From: Paraburkholderia caffeinilytica
Lineage (GTDB): Bacteria > Pseudomonadota > Gammaproteobacteria > Burkholderiales > Burkholderiaceae
DNA: 64,000 nucleotides
Assembly (NCBI RefSeq): GCF_003368325.1
Contig: NZ_CP031467.1
Span: 1,736,001-1,800,000 of the forward strand
Direction of reading: 5' to 3'
The notes beneath the pieces were generated by a model. That model made no database searches. It had not been told where the DNA came from and was given only the letters and a program-made list of their open reading frames with translations. Of this stretch, positions 12,357 to 20,530 are shown one piece after another. Position numbers and translations under genes: made by a program. Position 1 is the first letter of the stretch. Each line of letters begins with the position of its first letter.

Positions 12357-12920
12357 TTATTGACCGGCCGCGCCAGAGGCGGGCGGAGTCGGCGCCGCCG
12401 GCGCGGGCGCCGTGGCAGGGGCGGCCGCAGGTGCAGCCGAGCCCGCGCCCGGCTTGGATGCGCCCGAGTCCGCGGCCTTGCTATACAGGAATTGTCCGAT
12501 CAGGTTTTCCAGCACGATTGCCGATTGTGTCATCGAGATCGTGTCACCCGCTTTAAGCGTCTCGCTGTCGCCACCGGGTTCGAGCCCGATGTATTGCTCG
12601 CCGAGCAGACCGGAGGTCAGAATCTTCGCCGACGTGTCTTTCGGAAACGGGTATTGCTTGTCGATATCGATCGTGACGACAGCCTGATAGGCATTGCTGT
12701 CAAAGCCGATCGAGGCAACCCGGCCGACCGTCACGCCCGCGCTCTTCACCGGTGCGCGCGCCTTCAGTCCGCCGATATTGTCGAACTTGAGCTTGATCGG
12801 ATACGTTGCCTGAAACGACAACGAGCTCATGTTGCCGGCCTTCAGCGCGAGAAACAGCAACGCCACGAAACCCAACACCACGAACAAGCCGACCCAGAAG
12901 TCGAGAGCAGTCTTTTTCAT
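12357..12920 (-). CDS. mlaD: MCE-domain protein MlaD
   Basis: A 187-residue substrate-binding subunit of the MlaFEDB transporter. One N-terminal membrane anchor (DFWVGLFVVLGFVALLFLAL) is followed by a single MCE domain (IKLKFDNIGGLKARAPVKSA near residue 40; GLLGEQYIGLEPGG near 105) that forms a hexameric ring. The ATG at 12920 is preferred over one two codons upstream because GGGA lies six bases before it. The C-terminal 25 residues are Ala/Pro-rich. It is 90 nt downstream of mlaE. Confidence 0.94.
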   Translation of the reverse strand: MKKTALDFWVGLFVVLGFVALLFLALKAGNMSSLSFQATYPIKLKFDNIGGLKARAPVKSAGVTVGRVASIGFDSNAYQAVVTIDIDKQYPFPKDTSAKILTSGLLGEQYIGLEPGGDSETLKAGDTISMTQSAIVLENLIGQFLYSKAADSGASKPGAGSAAPAAAPATAPAPAAPTPPASGAAGQ

Positions 12921-13010
12921 CGTCATCCCAAAGTGAATCCGCCACGCTGCTCCCGCTCGCGTCACGCGCAACCTGAGGCGCGCCCCTGAGCGAAAACGTG
13001 CAGCGCAGTT

Positions 13011-13778
13011 TTAGCTGAACATCAGTGCGGTCAACAGAAAATCGAGGCCGAGCACCGCAAGCGACGCGTACACGACCGTCTTGGTCGTGGCGCGCGACAC
13101 GCCCTCCGGCGTCGGCTTGGCTTCATAGCCCTGAAACAGCGCCACAAAGGTCACCGCGAGGCCGAACACCACGCTCTTGACGACCCCAGCGCCGACGTCG
13201 CGCCAAACATCGACGCCGCCTTGCATCTGCGACCAGAAAGCGCCGGCATCGACGCCGATCAGCAGCACACCCACCACATAACCGCCGAGCACGCCGACCG
13301 CGCTGAAAATCGCGGCCAGGATCGGCATGGAAACGATGCCCGCCCACAGGCGCGGCGCGACGACGACCTTGACCGGGTCCACCGCCATCATTTCCATCGC
13401 GGTCAATTGCTCGCCCGCCTTCATCAGGCCGATCTCGGCCGTGAGCGACGTGCCGGCGCGCCCCGCGAACAGGAGCGCCGTGACCACCGGCCCGAGTTCG
13501 CGCACCAGCGAAAGTGCGACCAGCAGCCCCAGCGCCTGTTCGGAACCGTACCGGTTCAGCGTGTAGTAACCCTGCAAGCCAAGCACAAAGCCGACGAACA
13601 GTCCCGACACGGCGATGATCACCAGCGAATAATTACCCACGAAGTGGATCTGCTTCGTGACAAGACGCGGCCGGCGCAGCAACGGGAAAAATTCGAGCAG
13701 CAAGCGGAAAAAGAAGCGTGTGGCATAACCGGCCGTGCCCAACCCGTCGATCACCGAGCGACCAAGCGCACTGATCAT
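13011..13778 (-). CDS. mlaE: Phospholipid ABC transporter permease MlaE
   Basis: A 255-residue inner-membrane permease of the MlaE (DUF140) family with about five membrane segments. The family signature LVRELGPVVTALLFAGRAGTS lies near residue 90 and EQLTAMEMMAVDPVKVVVAP near residue 122. Its ATG overlaps the mlaF stop by 4 nt. Together with MlaF, MlaD and MlaB it moves phospholipids between the inner membrane and periplasmic MlaC. Confidence 0.95.
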   Translation of the reverse strand: MISALGRSVIDGLGTAGYATRFFFRLLLEFFPLLRRPRLVTKQIHFVGNYSLVIIAVSGLFVGFVLGLQGYYTLNRYGSEQALGLLVALSLVRELGPVVTALLFAGRAGTSLTAEIGLMKAGEQLTAMEMMAVDPVKVVVAPRLWAGIVSMPILAAIFSAVGVLGGYVVGVLLIGVDAGAFWSQMQGGVDVWRDVGAGVVKSVVFGLAVTFVALFQGYEAKPTPEGVSRATTKTVVYASLAVLGLDFLLTALMFS

Positions 13779-14596
13779 GACTGACCTCCGCCAATGCCGA
13801 AGTCCGCCGCGAGCGGCGTCTTGCTGGGGTAGTGAAATTTGAACGGGCCATCCGGCGCGCCGTCGATGAACTGGCGCACCGTAGGATCGGTCGACGCCCG
13901 CAGCTCAGCCGGCGTGCCTTCGGCATGCACCCCGCCGTTGGCAAGGAAATAGACGTAATCGGCAATCGCGAACGACTCCGGCACGTCGTGTGTGACCAGG
14001 ATCGACGTTGCGCCAAGTGCCTGATTCAGCGCGCGAATCAGGTTTGCGGTAATGCCCAGCGAGATCGGATCGAGGCCGGCGAACGGCTCGTCGTACATCA
14101 TCAGTTCGGGATCGAGCGCAATCGCCCGGGCCAGCGCCACGCGCCGCGCCATGCCGCCTGAAATCTCCGACGGCGCCAGGTCGCGCGCGCCACGCAACCC
14201 GACCGCGTTGAGCTTCATCAACACGAGGTCGCGGATCAGTTCTTCGGGAAGGTCGGTGTGCTCGCGGAGGGCAAAAGCGACGTTTTCGAACACCGACATG
14301 TCGGTGAACAACGCGCCGAACTGGAACAGCATGCCCATCTTGCGGCGCAGCGCATACAGGCCGTCGCGCGTCTGTTGGCCGATGTCCTGGCCATGAAACA
14401 GGATCTGGCCGCGCTGCGCGCGCACCAGACCGCCGACCAGGCGCAGCACCGTGGTTTTACCGCAACCCGAGCCGCCCATGACCGCAACGACCTGGCCGCG
14501 CTTGAAGCGCAGATTCAGGTTCGACAGGACGAGCCGGTCGCCATAACCGAAGTCGACGTCGCGCAGCTCGAGTAAGGTCTCGGGGGAGGAAGACAC
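13775..14596 (-). CDS. mlaF: Phospholipid ABC transporter ATP-binding protein MlaF
   Basis: A 273-residue ATPase of the Mkl/MlaF type. Walker A GGSGCGKTT at residues 41-49, signature ISGGMARRVALARAI near 147, Walker B LMMYDEPFAGLDP near 168, switch His in VTHDVPE. The start codon is GTG (14596-14594); an AGGA lies about 11 nt upstream and a TATAAT box about 35 nt upstream, so the 5' UTR is short. It is the first gene of the mla operon, 94 nt downstream of thiE. Confidence 0.95.
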   Translation of the reverse strand: MSSSPETLLELRDVDFGYGDRLVLSNLNLRFKRGQVVAVMGGSGCGKTTVLRLVGGLVRAQRGQILFHGQDIGQQTRDGLYALRRKMGMLFQFGALFTDMSVFENVAFALREHTDLPEELIRDLVLMKLNAVGLRGARDLAPSEISGGMARRVALARAIALDPELMMYDEPFAGLDPISLGITANLIRALNQALGATSILVTHDVPESFAIADYVYFLANGGVHAEGTPAELRASTDPTVRQFIDGAPDGPFKFHYPSKTPLAADFGIGGGQS

Positions 14597-14628
14597 GAAA
14601 CTGACAGTCCTTTTACACGGAAGGCCGA

Positions 14629-14634
14629 ATTATA
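14629..14634 (-). promoter_or_regulatory. Probable -10 element of the mla operon
   Basis: A perfect TATAAT reads on the minus strand at 14634-14629, about 33 nt before the mlaF GTG, in the short gap after thiE. No convincing TTGACA-like -35 lies 16-18 nt upstream, so an activator or a weak promoter is possible. Its position makes the mla genes independent of the thiamine riboswitch. Confidence 0.5.
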
Positions 14635-14690
14635 GGGCCATCATGGAAATGCTGCCGTGAGGTGCCCTGTCCCTTTACTGAACGTACCGA

Positions 14691-15794
14691 TTATTGCGTA
14701 AACGCATGTTGCAACGCAGAAACCGCGGCAGCCGGGTCGGCGGCCTCGGTCACGGCGCGCACCACGGCCGCGCAGCCCACGCCGGTCGCCAGCACGTCCG
14801 GCAGCACCTGCAGGTCGATTCCGCCGATCGCCACCAGCGGCACGACGCCGTCCAGCAGCCGCACATACCGCGCCAGACGCTTGAGTCCTTGCGGCGCGGT
14901 CGGCATGACCTTGGTGGTGGTCGGGAACACCGCACCCAGCGCAATGTAGCTTGGCCGGAAGTGCAGCGCCTTCAGAATCTCGTAGAAACCGTGCGTCGAC
15001 AGGCCGAGGCGGATGCCGGCGGCGGCAAGTGCCGGCAGATCTGCCGTATGCACGTCTTCCTGGCCGAGGTGGACACCGTAGGCGCCCGCTTCCAGCGCGG
15101 CTTGCCAGTGATCGTTGATGAAAACCTGGGCATCGTGCTCACGGCCCGCGGCGACGCAGCGGGCGATTTCGCGCTTCAGTTCGTCAGCGGGTTCGGCCGA
15201 TTTGCGGCGCAACTGGACCGTTTTGACGCCCAAACCCACCACCCGTTCGACCCACTCCGCGGTCGGCAGCACCGGATACAGACCGAGCCTGTCAGGGCAC
15301 CGCGCGAACGCTTGCGCCGGAGCCGCCGGCAGGCCGGCGAGGCGGGGGAAGTGCGCGATGTCGGCCGGAAAGGCGTCGTCCGCCCTGGTTTCGTCGCCGT
15401 CGCGCCAGGCCAGCGCCAGAACCAGCGCGTCGTGCGGATCGAAGCCGCAGTCGAGAAACGCCGCCAACGCGGGAATCCAGTCTTCCGCCAGATGACTTTC
15501 CAGCGCGTATTTCTCCCCGCCCAGATGCAGCGTGGCCGCATTCTCGGCGGCCACGATCACGCCGGCGCCCTGCACCTGCCAGCGCGCCACCTGCTCGCCA
15601 TGCTGCTGCGCGTCGGCGACGACGATCAGGTCGCCGCCATTCGGCTCGTCCGGCGCGGTCAGGCAGATGCGCCACGGGGCGTGCGTGGGCGGCCACTCGC
15701 CCAGGCGGGCGCGGATCCGCTCAGCGGCTTCCGTGAGTTCATCGGCGGGCGGCCAGAAGAGATCGCGGCTAGTCAAAGGCAAAGCTTGCGTCAT
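14691..15794 (-). CDS. thiE: Thiamine-phosphate synthase ThiE, long form with N-terminal extension
   Basis: A 367-residue protein. The C-terminal ~200 residues are thiamine-phosphate synthase (HMP-PP plus thiazole phosphate to TMP): [33 protein letters not shown], and [13 protein letters not shown] near the C-terminus. The first ~165 residues have no place in the E. coli enzyme; part of them ([20 protein letters not shown]) resembles the C-terminal helices of ThiD-type kinases, suggesting a decayed kinase domain. The ATG overlaps the thiG stop by 4 nt, which fixes the start and excludes the much longer open frame. Confidence 0.93.
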   Translation of the reverse strand: MTQALPLTSRDLFWPPADELTEAAERIRARLGEWPPTHAPWRICLTAPDEPNGGDLIVVADAQQHGEQVARWQVQGAGVIVAAENAATLHLGGEKYALESHLAEDWIPALAAFLDCGFDPHDALVLALAWRDGDETRADDAFPADIAHFPRLAGLPAAPAQAFARCPDRLGLYPVLPTAEWVERVVGLGVKTVQLRRKSAEPADELKREIARCVAAGREHDAQVFINDHWQAALEAGAYGVHLGQEDVHTADLPALAAAGIRLGLSTHGFYEILKALHFRPSYIALGAVFPTTTKVMPTAPQGLKRLARYVRLLDGVVPLVAIGGIDLQVLPDVLATGVGCAAVVRAVTEAADPAAAVSALQHAFTQ

Positions 15795-16612
15795 GCGGCG
15801 CTCCCATCCTGATGCCAGAACGGCATGCCGACGACCGGCGTGCTCGCGTGCGCGCTTTCGCGCTCGGCCATCGGTCCCGCCAGAAAAGCCTGGCGGCCCG
15901 CTTCGACGCCCAGCGCAAAGGCGCGCGCCATCGCGTCGGGGTGCGTCGCCTGCGAAACAGCGGTGTTCAGCAGCACGCCATCGAAGCCCCATTCCATCAC
16001 TTGCGCCGCGTGCGACGGCACGCCGAGGCCGGCATCGACGATCAACGGCACGTCGGGCAACCGTTCGCGCAAGACCCGCAGGCCGTACGGATTGATCACG
16101 CCCTTGCCGGTGCCGATCGGCGCGCCCCACGGCATCAGCGCTTCGCAGCCCGCATCGAGCAGGCGGCGGCCGATCACGAGATCTTCGGTGCAATACGGCA
16201 GCACCTTGAAGCCGTCCTTGATTAGCTGTGCTGCCGCCTCGATCAGACCGACCGGGTCGGGCTGCAACGTGTAGTCGTCGCCGATCAGTTCGAGCTTGAT
16301 CCACTCGGTTTCGAAGATTTCACGCGCCATGTGCGCGGTCGTCACCGCCTCGCCGACGGTCAGGCAACCGGCCGTGTTCGGCAGCAGCGGCACGCCGTGG
16401 CGCTTGAGCAGATCGAAGAAGCCGGCTTCGGCGCCGCCTTCGTTCATCTGCCGGCGCAGCGCGACGGTCACCATGCCGGGCCGCGCCGCATCGATCGAAT
16501 CGGACAGCGATTGCAGCGACGGATAGCGCGAGGTGCCGAGCAGCACGCGGCTCGCGAAAGTCTGGCCGTAGAGCGTGAGCGCGTCGGCGGTTTGAGTGGA
16601 AGTCATTTGCAT
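15791..16612 (-). CDS. thiG: Thiazole synthase ThiG
   Basis: A 273-residue thiazole synthase combining DXP, the ThiO-derived dehydroglycine and ThiS-thiocarboxylate sulfur. Family stretches: [40 protein letters not shown], and [23 protein letters not shown] region near residue 190 (here [14 protein letters not shown]). The ATG at 16612 has GGAG nine bases upstream; an ATG two codons later is an alternative. It lies 32 nt after thiS and is coupled to thiE by a 4-nt overlap. Confidence 0.95.
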   Translation of the reverse strand: MQMTSTQTADALTLYGQTFASRVLLGTSRYPSLQSLSDSIDAARPGMVTVALRRQMNEGGAEAGFFDLLKRHGVPLLPNTAGCLTVGEAVTTAHMAREIFETEWIKLELIGDDYTLQPDPVGLIEAAAQLIKDGFKVLPYCTEDLVIGRRLLDAGCEALMPWGAPIGTGKGVINPYGLRVLRERLPDVPLIVDAGLGVPSHAAQVMEWGFDGVLLNTAVSQATHPDAMARAFALGVEAGRQAFLAGPMAERESAHASTPVVGMPFWHQDGSAA

Positions 16613-16644
16613 AATTCTGGTCTCCGGCAAGGCGTGGCGCGGAC

Positions 16645-16842
16645 TTAACCGCCGGCCACGGGTTGCACGACATCGAGCTTGTCGCCCGGCTGCAGCGCGC
16701 GCGCCGCATGCTGGGCACGCGCGACGAAATCGCCGTTCAGCGCGACCGCGAACGGCGGACGCGCGCCGAACGCGGCGAGCGCATCGGCGACAGTCGCGCC
16801 TTCGGGCAACGACAACGGCTTCTGATTGATGTGAATGTCCAT
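16645..16842 (-). CDS. thiS: Sulfur carrier protein ThiS
   Basis: A 65-residue ubiquitin-like sulfur carrier ending in the required Gly-Gly (VVQPVAGG), which is thiocarboxylated and feeds sulfur to ThiG. The start [20 protein letters not shown] is typical; the frame is open 13 codons further up without family similarity. It is between thiO (87-nt gap) and thiG (32-nt gap). Confidence 0.93.
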   Translation of the reverse strand: MDIHINQKPLSLPEGATVADALAAFGARPPFAVALNGDFVARAQHAARALQPGDKLDVVQPVAGG

Positions 16843-16929
16843 GGTGTTCGAATACGGTTCAATCGATGGCGGGAACGGCACGGCGCGCGCTGGTTTGCCC
16901 GCGGCTATTTCGCCGCGGGCGCGCCACGC

Positions 16930-18060
16930 TCATGCCGGTTCCCGCGTGGAATCCAGTTGGAACAGTTCGCTCCAGCGCGCCGCGCTTTGCCAGTCGGCAA
17001 AAGCGTCGGCATCGCCGATGCGGCCGTCGAGCAGTGCCGCGGCGAAGCGCACGGCTTCGTCGGCGACTTCGGGCACGATCATGTAGCCGTGCCGGTACAG
17101 GCCGTTCACGCGCAGCGTCTGCGCGCCATCCCACAGCAAGGCCGGACGGTGGTCCGGCAAAGTCGGGCGGCACTGCGAATTCAGTTCGAGGATGCGCGCC
17201 TCGCCGAAGCCGGGATGCACGGAAAACGCCGCGCTCAGCAGTTCGAGCGCCGAGCGCACGCTGACCGGCGACATGTCCTCGCCTTCCACTTCGGTCGCGC
17301 CGATCACGTAGAGATCGTCCTGCTTCGGCGCGATATACAGCGGGTAGCGCGGATGCAGCAGGCGCACCGGTCGCGTCAGCTTGATACCCGGTGCATGCAC
17401 GCGCGCGACTTCGCCGCGGATGCCGCGCAGCGTAGGCAGCACGGACTTCGCGCCCAGCCCCCTGCAGTCGATCGTGACGCGAGCGGGCGGCAACGCATGA
17501 TCGTCGACCGGCGTGTTCCAGTGCGTTTCGACGCCGCGCTGGGCGAGGCCCGCGGCGAGCGCGGCCAGCACCTGCCGGTTATCCAGCTGGCCTTCGCGCG
17601 GCAGCAGCCAGCCCTGGTTGAAGCGCCCCGCCAACGCGGGCTCGGCGGCGCCGACCTGGGCGCCCGCCAGTTTGAGAAAGCCGCCGTCGAGCAATTCGGC
17701 AGGCGCGTTCGAGCGCACCCGGCGCTCGAACAGCGGCGCTTCAGTGCGGTCGGCGTGATGCCATACGACCAGCGTGCCGTTGCGCTGGAAGAACACCGGT
17801 TCGGGCAATTCGGCCAGCACGCGCGGCCAGGTGTCGAGCGAACTCGCGCCAAGACGCGTGATCAGCAGTTCAGCACTGGCGGCTTCGGCCAGCGGCGCCA
17901 GCATGGCAGCGGCGACCCAGGCCGCGGCTTGCGAGCCCGTAGCATCGCCACGCTCATAGAGCGCCACGCGATGCCCTTCACCGGCAAGACGCCACGCGAC
18001 AAGGCGCCCGCACAGCCCACCGCCGAGCACGGCGAAATCGGGTTGAGCAGAACGATTCAT
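16930..18060 (-). CDS. thiO: FAD-dependent glycine oxidase ThiO
   Basis: A 376-residue DAO-family flavoprotein that oxidises glycine to the imine used by ThiG. The FAD-binding motif AVLGGGLCGRLVAWRLAGEGH lies near residue 10 (GGGLCGRLVAWRLAGEG), and the C-terminal motif LYRHGYMIVPEVADEAV is present. An ATG at 18060 with GGAG eight bases upstream is preferred to a GTG three codons earlier. The ATG overlaps the stop of a short upstream ORF (ATGA). It is the first enzyme gene under the TPP riboswitch. Confidence 0.92.
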   Translation of the reverse strand: MNRSAQPDFAVLGGGLCGRLVAWRLAGEGHRVALYERGDATGSQAAAWVAAAMLAPLAEAASAELLITRLGASSLDTWPRVLAELPEPVFFQRNGTLVVWHHADRTEAPLFERRVRSNAPAELLDGGFLKLAGAQVGAAEPALAGRFNQGWLLPREGQLDNRQVLAALAAGLAQRGVETHWNTPVDDHALPPARVTIDCRGLGAKSVLPTLRGIRGEVARVHAPGIKLTRPVRLLHPRYPLYIAPKQDDLYVIGATEVEGEDMSPVSVRSALELLSAAFSVHPGFGEARILELNSQCRPTLPDHRPALLWDGAQTLRVNGLYRHGYMIVPEVADEAVRFAAALLDGRIGDADAFADWQSAARWSELFQLDSTREPA

Positions 18061-18173
18061 CGCGCGCACTCCGAGTCACGACGGCAAGCAAGGCCAAAGC
18101 AGCACGGCGCGCCGACATAACCGACGAAAGCGTGGCGAAGAACGAAACACATGTCTGAAGAATAGGCGGTCAT
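18057..18173 (-). CDS. Putative 38-residue leader ORF upstream of thiO
   Basis: Between the riboswitch and thiO an ATG at 18173 follows a strong Shine-Dalgarno (AAAGGA, spacing 4-5) and opens a 38-codon frame (MTAYSSDMCFVLRHAFVGYV...), rich in Cys near its end. Its TGA overlaps the thiO ATG by 4 nt, the pattern of translational coupling. thiO's own GGAG lies within it. The peptide is unrecognised; it may be a regulatory leader through which the riboswitch controls thiO translation, or chance. Confidence 0.45.
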   Translation of the reverse strand: MTAYSSDMCFVLRHAFVGYVGAPCCFGLACRRDSECAR

Positions 18174-18304
18174 CGAATCCTTTCCGTACGGCCAAAAAAC
18201 GCACGTACCCAGGACGAAACCGGCGGGTGAGGCCGGCCGGGCAATACGCGCGTCCAATGACGGACGCCGCCCGGCGGGGAATGGAAGACTGGCTGCTTCC
18301 GGAA

Positions 18305-18403
18305 ACTTCCCGCGCCGGTATTACCCGGATCGGGTGCAAAGGGTCTCTCTCAGCCTCGCCGCCGCTGCATGAAAATCACGCAGCCTGTGGGCAAAGCACC
18401 CCT
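18305..18403 (-). promoter_or_regulatory. TPP riboswitch (THI element)
   Basis: Read on the minus strand, the stretch contains the conserved THI-box landmarks in order: AGGGGTGC at the 5' end (18402-18395), the core GGCTGAGAGAGACCC, then GCACCCGATCCGGGTAATACC and a closing GGGAAG. These form the TPP aptamer. It precedes thiO by about 240 nt, so thiamine pyrophosphate is expected to repress thiO-thiS-thiG-thiE. The expression platform probably includes the GTACG/CGTAC hairpin and T run at about 18184-18210 beside the Shine-Dalgarno of the small leader ORF; that part is inference. Confidence 0.95.
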
Positions 18404-18544
18404 GTTTCGTCGAAGGTCATTAGACCATAAAAGGCGCGGCGCCCGCAAACCAGCGGCCGGCGCCATCACATGCCGTTGATCCGTCACCATCTTTCGTTTC
18501 ATCAATACGGCCGGATGCAGCGCTCTGGCACAATGCCAGGACCG

Positions 18545-18597
18545 GATGCCGCTGTCGCGCGGGCGGCATGCTTGACCGCCCGCGCGACAGCGGCATC
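18545..18597. repeat. Perfect 22-bp inverted repeat with 9-nt loop
   Basis: The arms 18545-18566 and 18576-18597 are exact reverse complements separated by 9 nt (catgcttga). Such a long perfect GC-rich hairpin lacks a T run on either side, so it is not an ordinary terminator. It lies in the 370-nt gene-free stretch 18404-18773 between the divergent riboswitch and the ABC transporter, where no other gene or clear promoter is seen. It could insulate the two transcripts, be an RNA processing site, or mark a remnant mobile element. Confidence 0.85.
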
Positions 18598-18773
18598 GAG
18601 GCGCGACCTGTGGGCCGAAATTAATTTTCACTTAAGGGCTTCGCGCCAGAATTGGGCGCTCACCCGGACGTGCGTTCGTCGAGCACGACGCCCGGGGCAC
18701 GCACCGCAAACCCGCCGTGGGACCGGCCCGACATGGGCCAGTCCAGATGGGCCAGCTCTTCACCAGGATGCTC

Positions 18774-20525
18774 ATGACACCGAATACCGCTTCCAGCCCC
18801 GCGCTGCCGCCGGACGAAAAAGTCTCCGCCTGGAGTCTGATCAAACCTTACTGGGTTTCTGAAGAACGAAAAACGGCGTGGGGCCTGCTCATCGCGATCA
18901 TCGTGATGAATCTGCTCATCGTGTGGATCAACGTGCGCCTGAACCGCTGGAGCGCCGACTTCTACAACGCGCTGCAAACCAAGAACGTGCACGATTTCCC
19001 ACACCTGCTGATGGTGTTTTCGGGGCTCGCGTTCGGCTTCATCATCCTTGCGGTGTACGGCCGCTATCTACGGCAGATGCTCGGCTTCCGCTGGCGCCAG
19101 TGGCTGACCACGCGTTATCTCAACGAATGGCTGCACGACAGCGCCTTCTATCGGATCGAACGCGACCGGCTCGCCGACAATCCCGACCAGCGGATCAGCG
19201 ACGACCTGCAATCGCTCGCCACCAGCACGCTCTCGTTGACCCTCGATCTGCTGTCCACCATCGTCACGCTGGTCTCGTTCATGACGATCCTGTGGTCGCT
19301 GGCCGGTGCACTGACCGTCACGCTCGGCGGCATGCCGGTGCAGATTCCAGGCTACATGGTGTGGGCCGCGGCGCTGTACGCGGTAGTCGGCTCAGTGATC
19401 ATCCAGAAGGTTGGCCATCCGCTCGTGTCGATCAATTACCAGGCGCAGAAAGTCGAGGCGGATTTCCGTTTCGGCCTGATCCGTTTGCGTGAAAACGCCG
19501 AGCAGATCGCCTTCTACAACGGCATGGAGACTGAGAAGAAGAACACGCGCTCACTGTTTGGCCGCATCCGCGACAACTGGTGGCAGGTGATGAAGTACAC
19601 CAAGCGGCTCACCTTCGTAACGGCCTTCTACAGCCAGATTGCAATCATCTTTCCGCTGGTGGTCGCCGCGCCCCGCTACTTTGCAGGAGCGTTTACGTTC
19701 GGTGTGCTGATGCAGATTTCGAGCGCGTTCGGCACTGTCAGCGACTCGTTTTCGTGGTTCATCAATAGCTACGGCTCCCTGGTCGAATGGCGCGCTACCG
19801 TGAACCGGTTGCGTGAATTCAAGCGCATCGTGCACGCACCGCGTCTGAAGGAATCGGTGTCGCCCGCTACCGCACATGGCGGCATCAATCTGCATTTCGT
19901 CGACGAAGACAAGCTCACCACAGCGGGCCTCCAGCTTGCGCTGCCGAACGGCAACCCGTTGTCGCGCATTCGCGATATCGCGATCAAGCCGGGTTCGCGC
20001 TGGCTGGTGAGGGGTCCTTCCGGCTCCGGCAAGAGCACGCTGATGCGCGCGCTCGCCGGCTTGTGGCCGTTCGGCGACGGCTCGATCGACGCCCCGGTCA
20101 ACGCGCGCATGATGTTCATCCCGCAGGTCAGCTACATGCCGATCGGCACGCTGAAAGCCGCGCTCGCCTATCCGTCCCCCGCGGACACCTACACCGAGGA
20201 AGAATGCCGCGAAGCACTCGTCACCTGCCATCTGTCGGAGTATGCCGACCGCCTGCAGGAATCGGGACACTGGACGCGCATTCTCTCGCCGGGCGAACAA
20301 CAACGTCTCGCCGGTGCCCGCGTGCTGCTTCACAAGCCGGACTATCTGTTCCTCGACGAAGCGACCAGCGCGCTCGATGCCGAAAACGAAGCACGTCTCT
20401 ATCACCTGTTCACCGAGCGGTTGCCGAAGGCTGCGATCGTCAGCGTCGCGCATCGCGAATCGCTGGCGGCGTTCCATGGCGAAACCCTCGAAGTCGAGCG
20501 CTCGGGCGAACCGATTGCCGCGTGA
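18774..20525 (+). CDS. SbmA/BacA (YddA)-type ABC transporter, fused permease and ATPase
   Basis: A 583-residue half-transporter. The first ~350 residues hold about six membrane segments of the SbmA/BacA fold (WINVRLNRWSADFYNALQTK near residue 45; ADNPDQRISDDL near 135). The C-terminal ATPase has Walker A GPSGSGKST near 413, signature LSPGEQQRLAGAR and Walker B YLFLDEATSALD. The ATG at 18774 has AGGA 5 nt upstream. SbmA/BacA proteins import peptides, and fused YddA/Rv1819c relatives take up cobalamin or peptides; the substrate here is unknown. Its divergent position next to the TPP riboswitch is suggestive only. Confidence 0.9.
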   Translation: MTPNTASSPALPPDEKVSAWSLIKPYWVSEERKTAWGLLIAIIVMNLLIVWINVRLNRWSADFYNALQTKNVHDFPHLLMVFSGLAFGFIILAVYGRYLRQMLGFRWRQWLTTRYLNEWLHDSAFYRIERDRLADNPDQRISDDLQSLATSTLSLTLDLLSTIVTLVSFMTILWSLAGALTVTLGGMPVQIPGYMVWAAALYAVVGSVIIQKVGHPLVSINYQAQKVEADFRFGLIRLRENAEQIAFYNGMETEKKNTRSLFGRIRDNWWQVMKYTKRLTFVTAFYSQIAIIFPLVVAAPRYFAGAFTFGVLMQISSAFGTVSDSFSWFINSYGSLVEWRATVNRLREFKRIVHAPRLKESVSPATAHGGINLHFVDEDKLTTAGLQLALPNGNPLSRIRDIAIKPGSRWLVRGPSGSGKSTLMRALAGLWPFGDGSIDAPVNARMMFIPQVSYMPIGTLKAALAYPSPADTYTEEECREALVTCHLSEYADRLQESGHWTRILSPGEQQRLAGARVLLHKPDYLFLDEATSALDAENEARLYHLFTERLPKAAIVSVAHRESLAAFHGETLEVERSGEPIAA

Positions 20526-20530
20526 AGAGC

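Noticed and set aside
15795..16304. A 5' extension making ThiE 537 residues
   Set aside because: The extra part is an out-of-frame reading of thiG; the ATGA overlap at 15791-15794 fixes the thiE start.
18519..18540. A sigma-54 promoter from TGGCAC near 18525
   Set aside because: The TGC element is too close to the TGGCAC block, and the motif is part of a small TGGCACAATGCCA dyad.
20063..20530. A long 5' extension of the SDR gene
   Set aside because: It lies in another frame of the transporter ATPase domain; SDR similarity begins only after the transporter stop.
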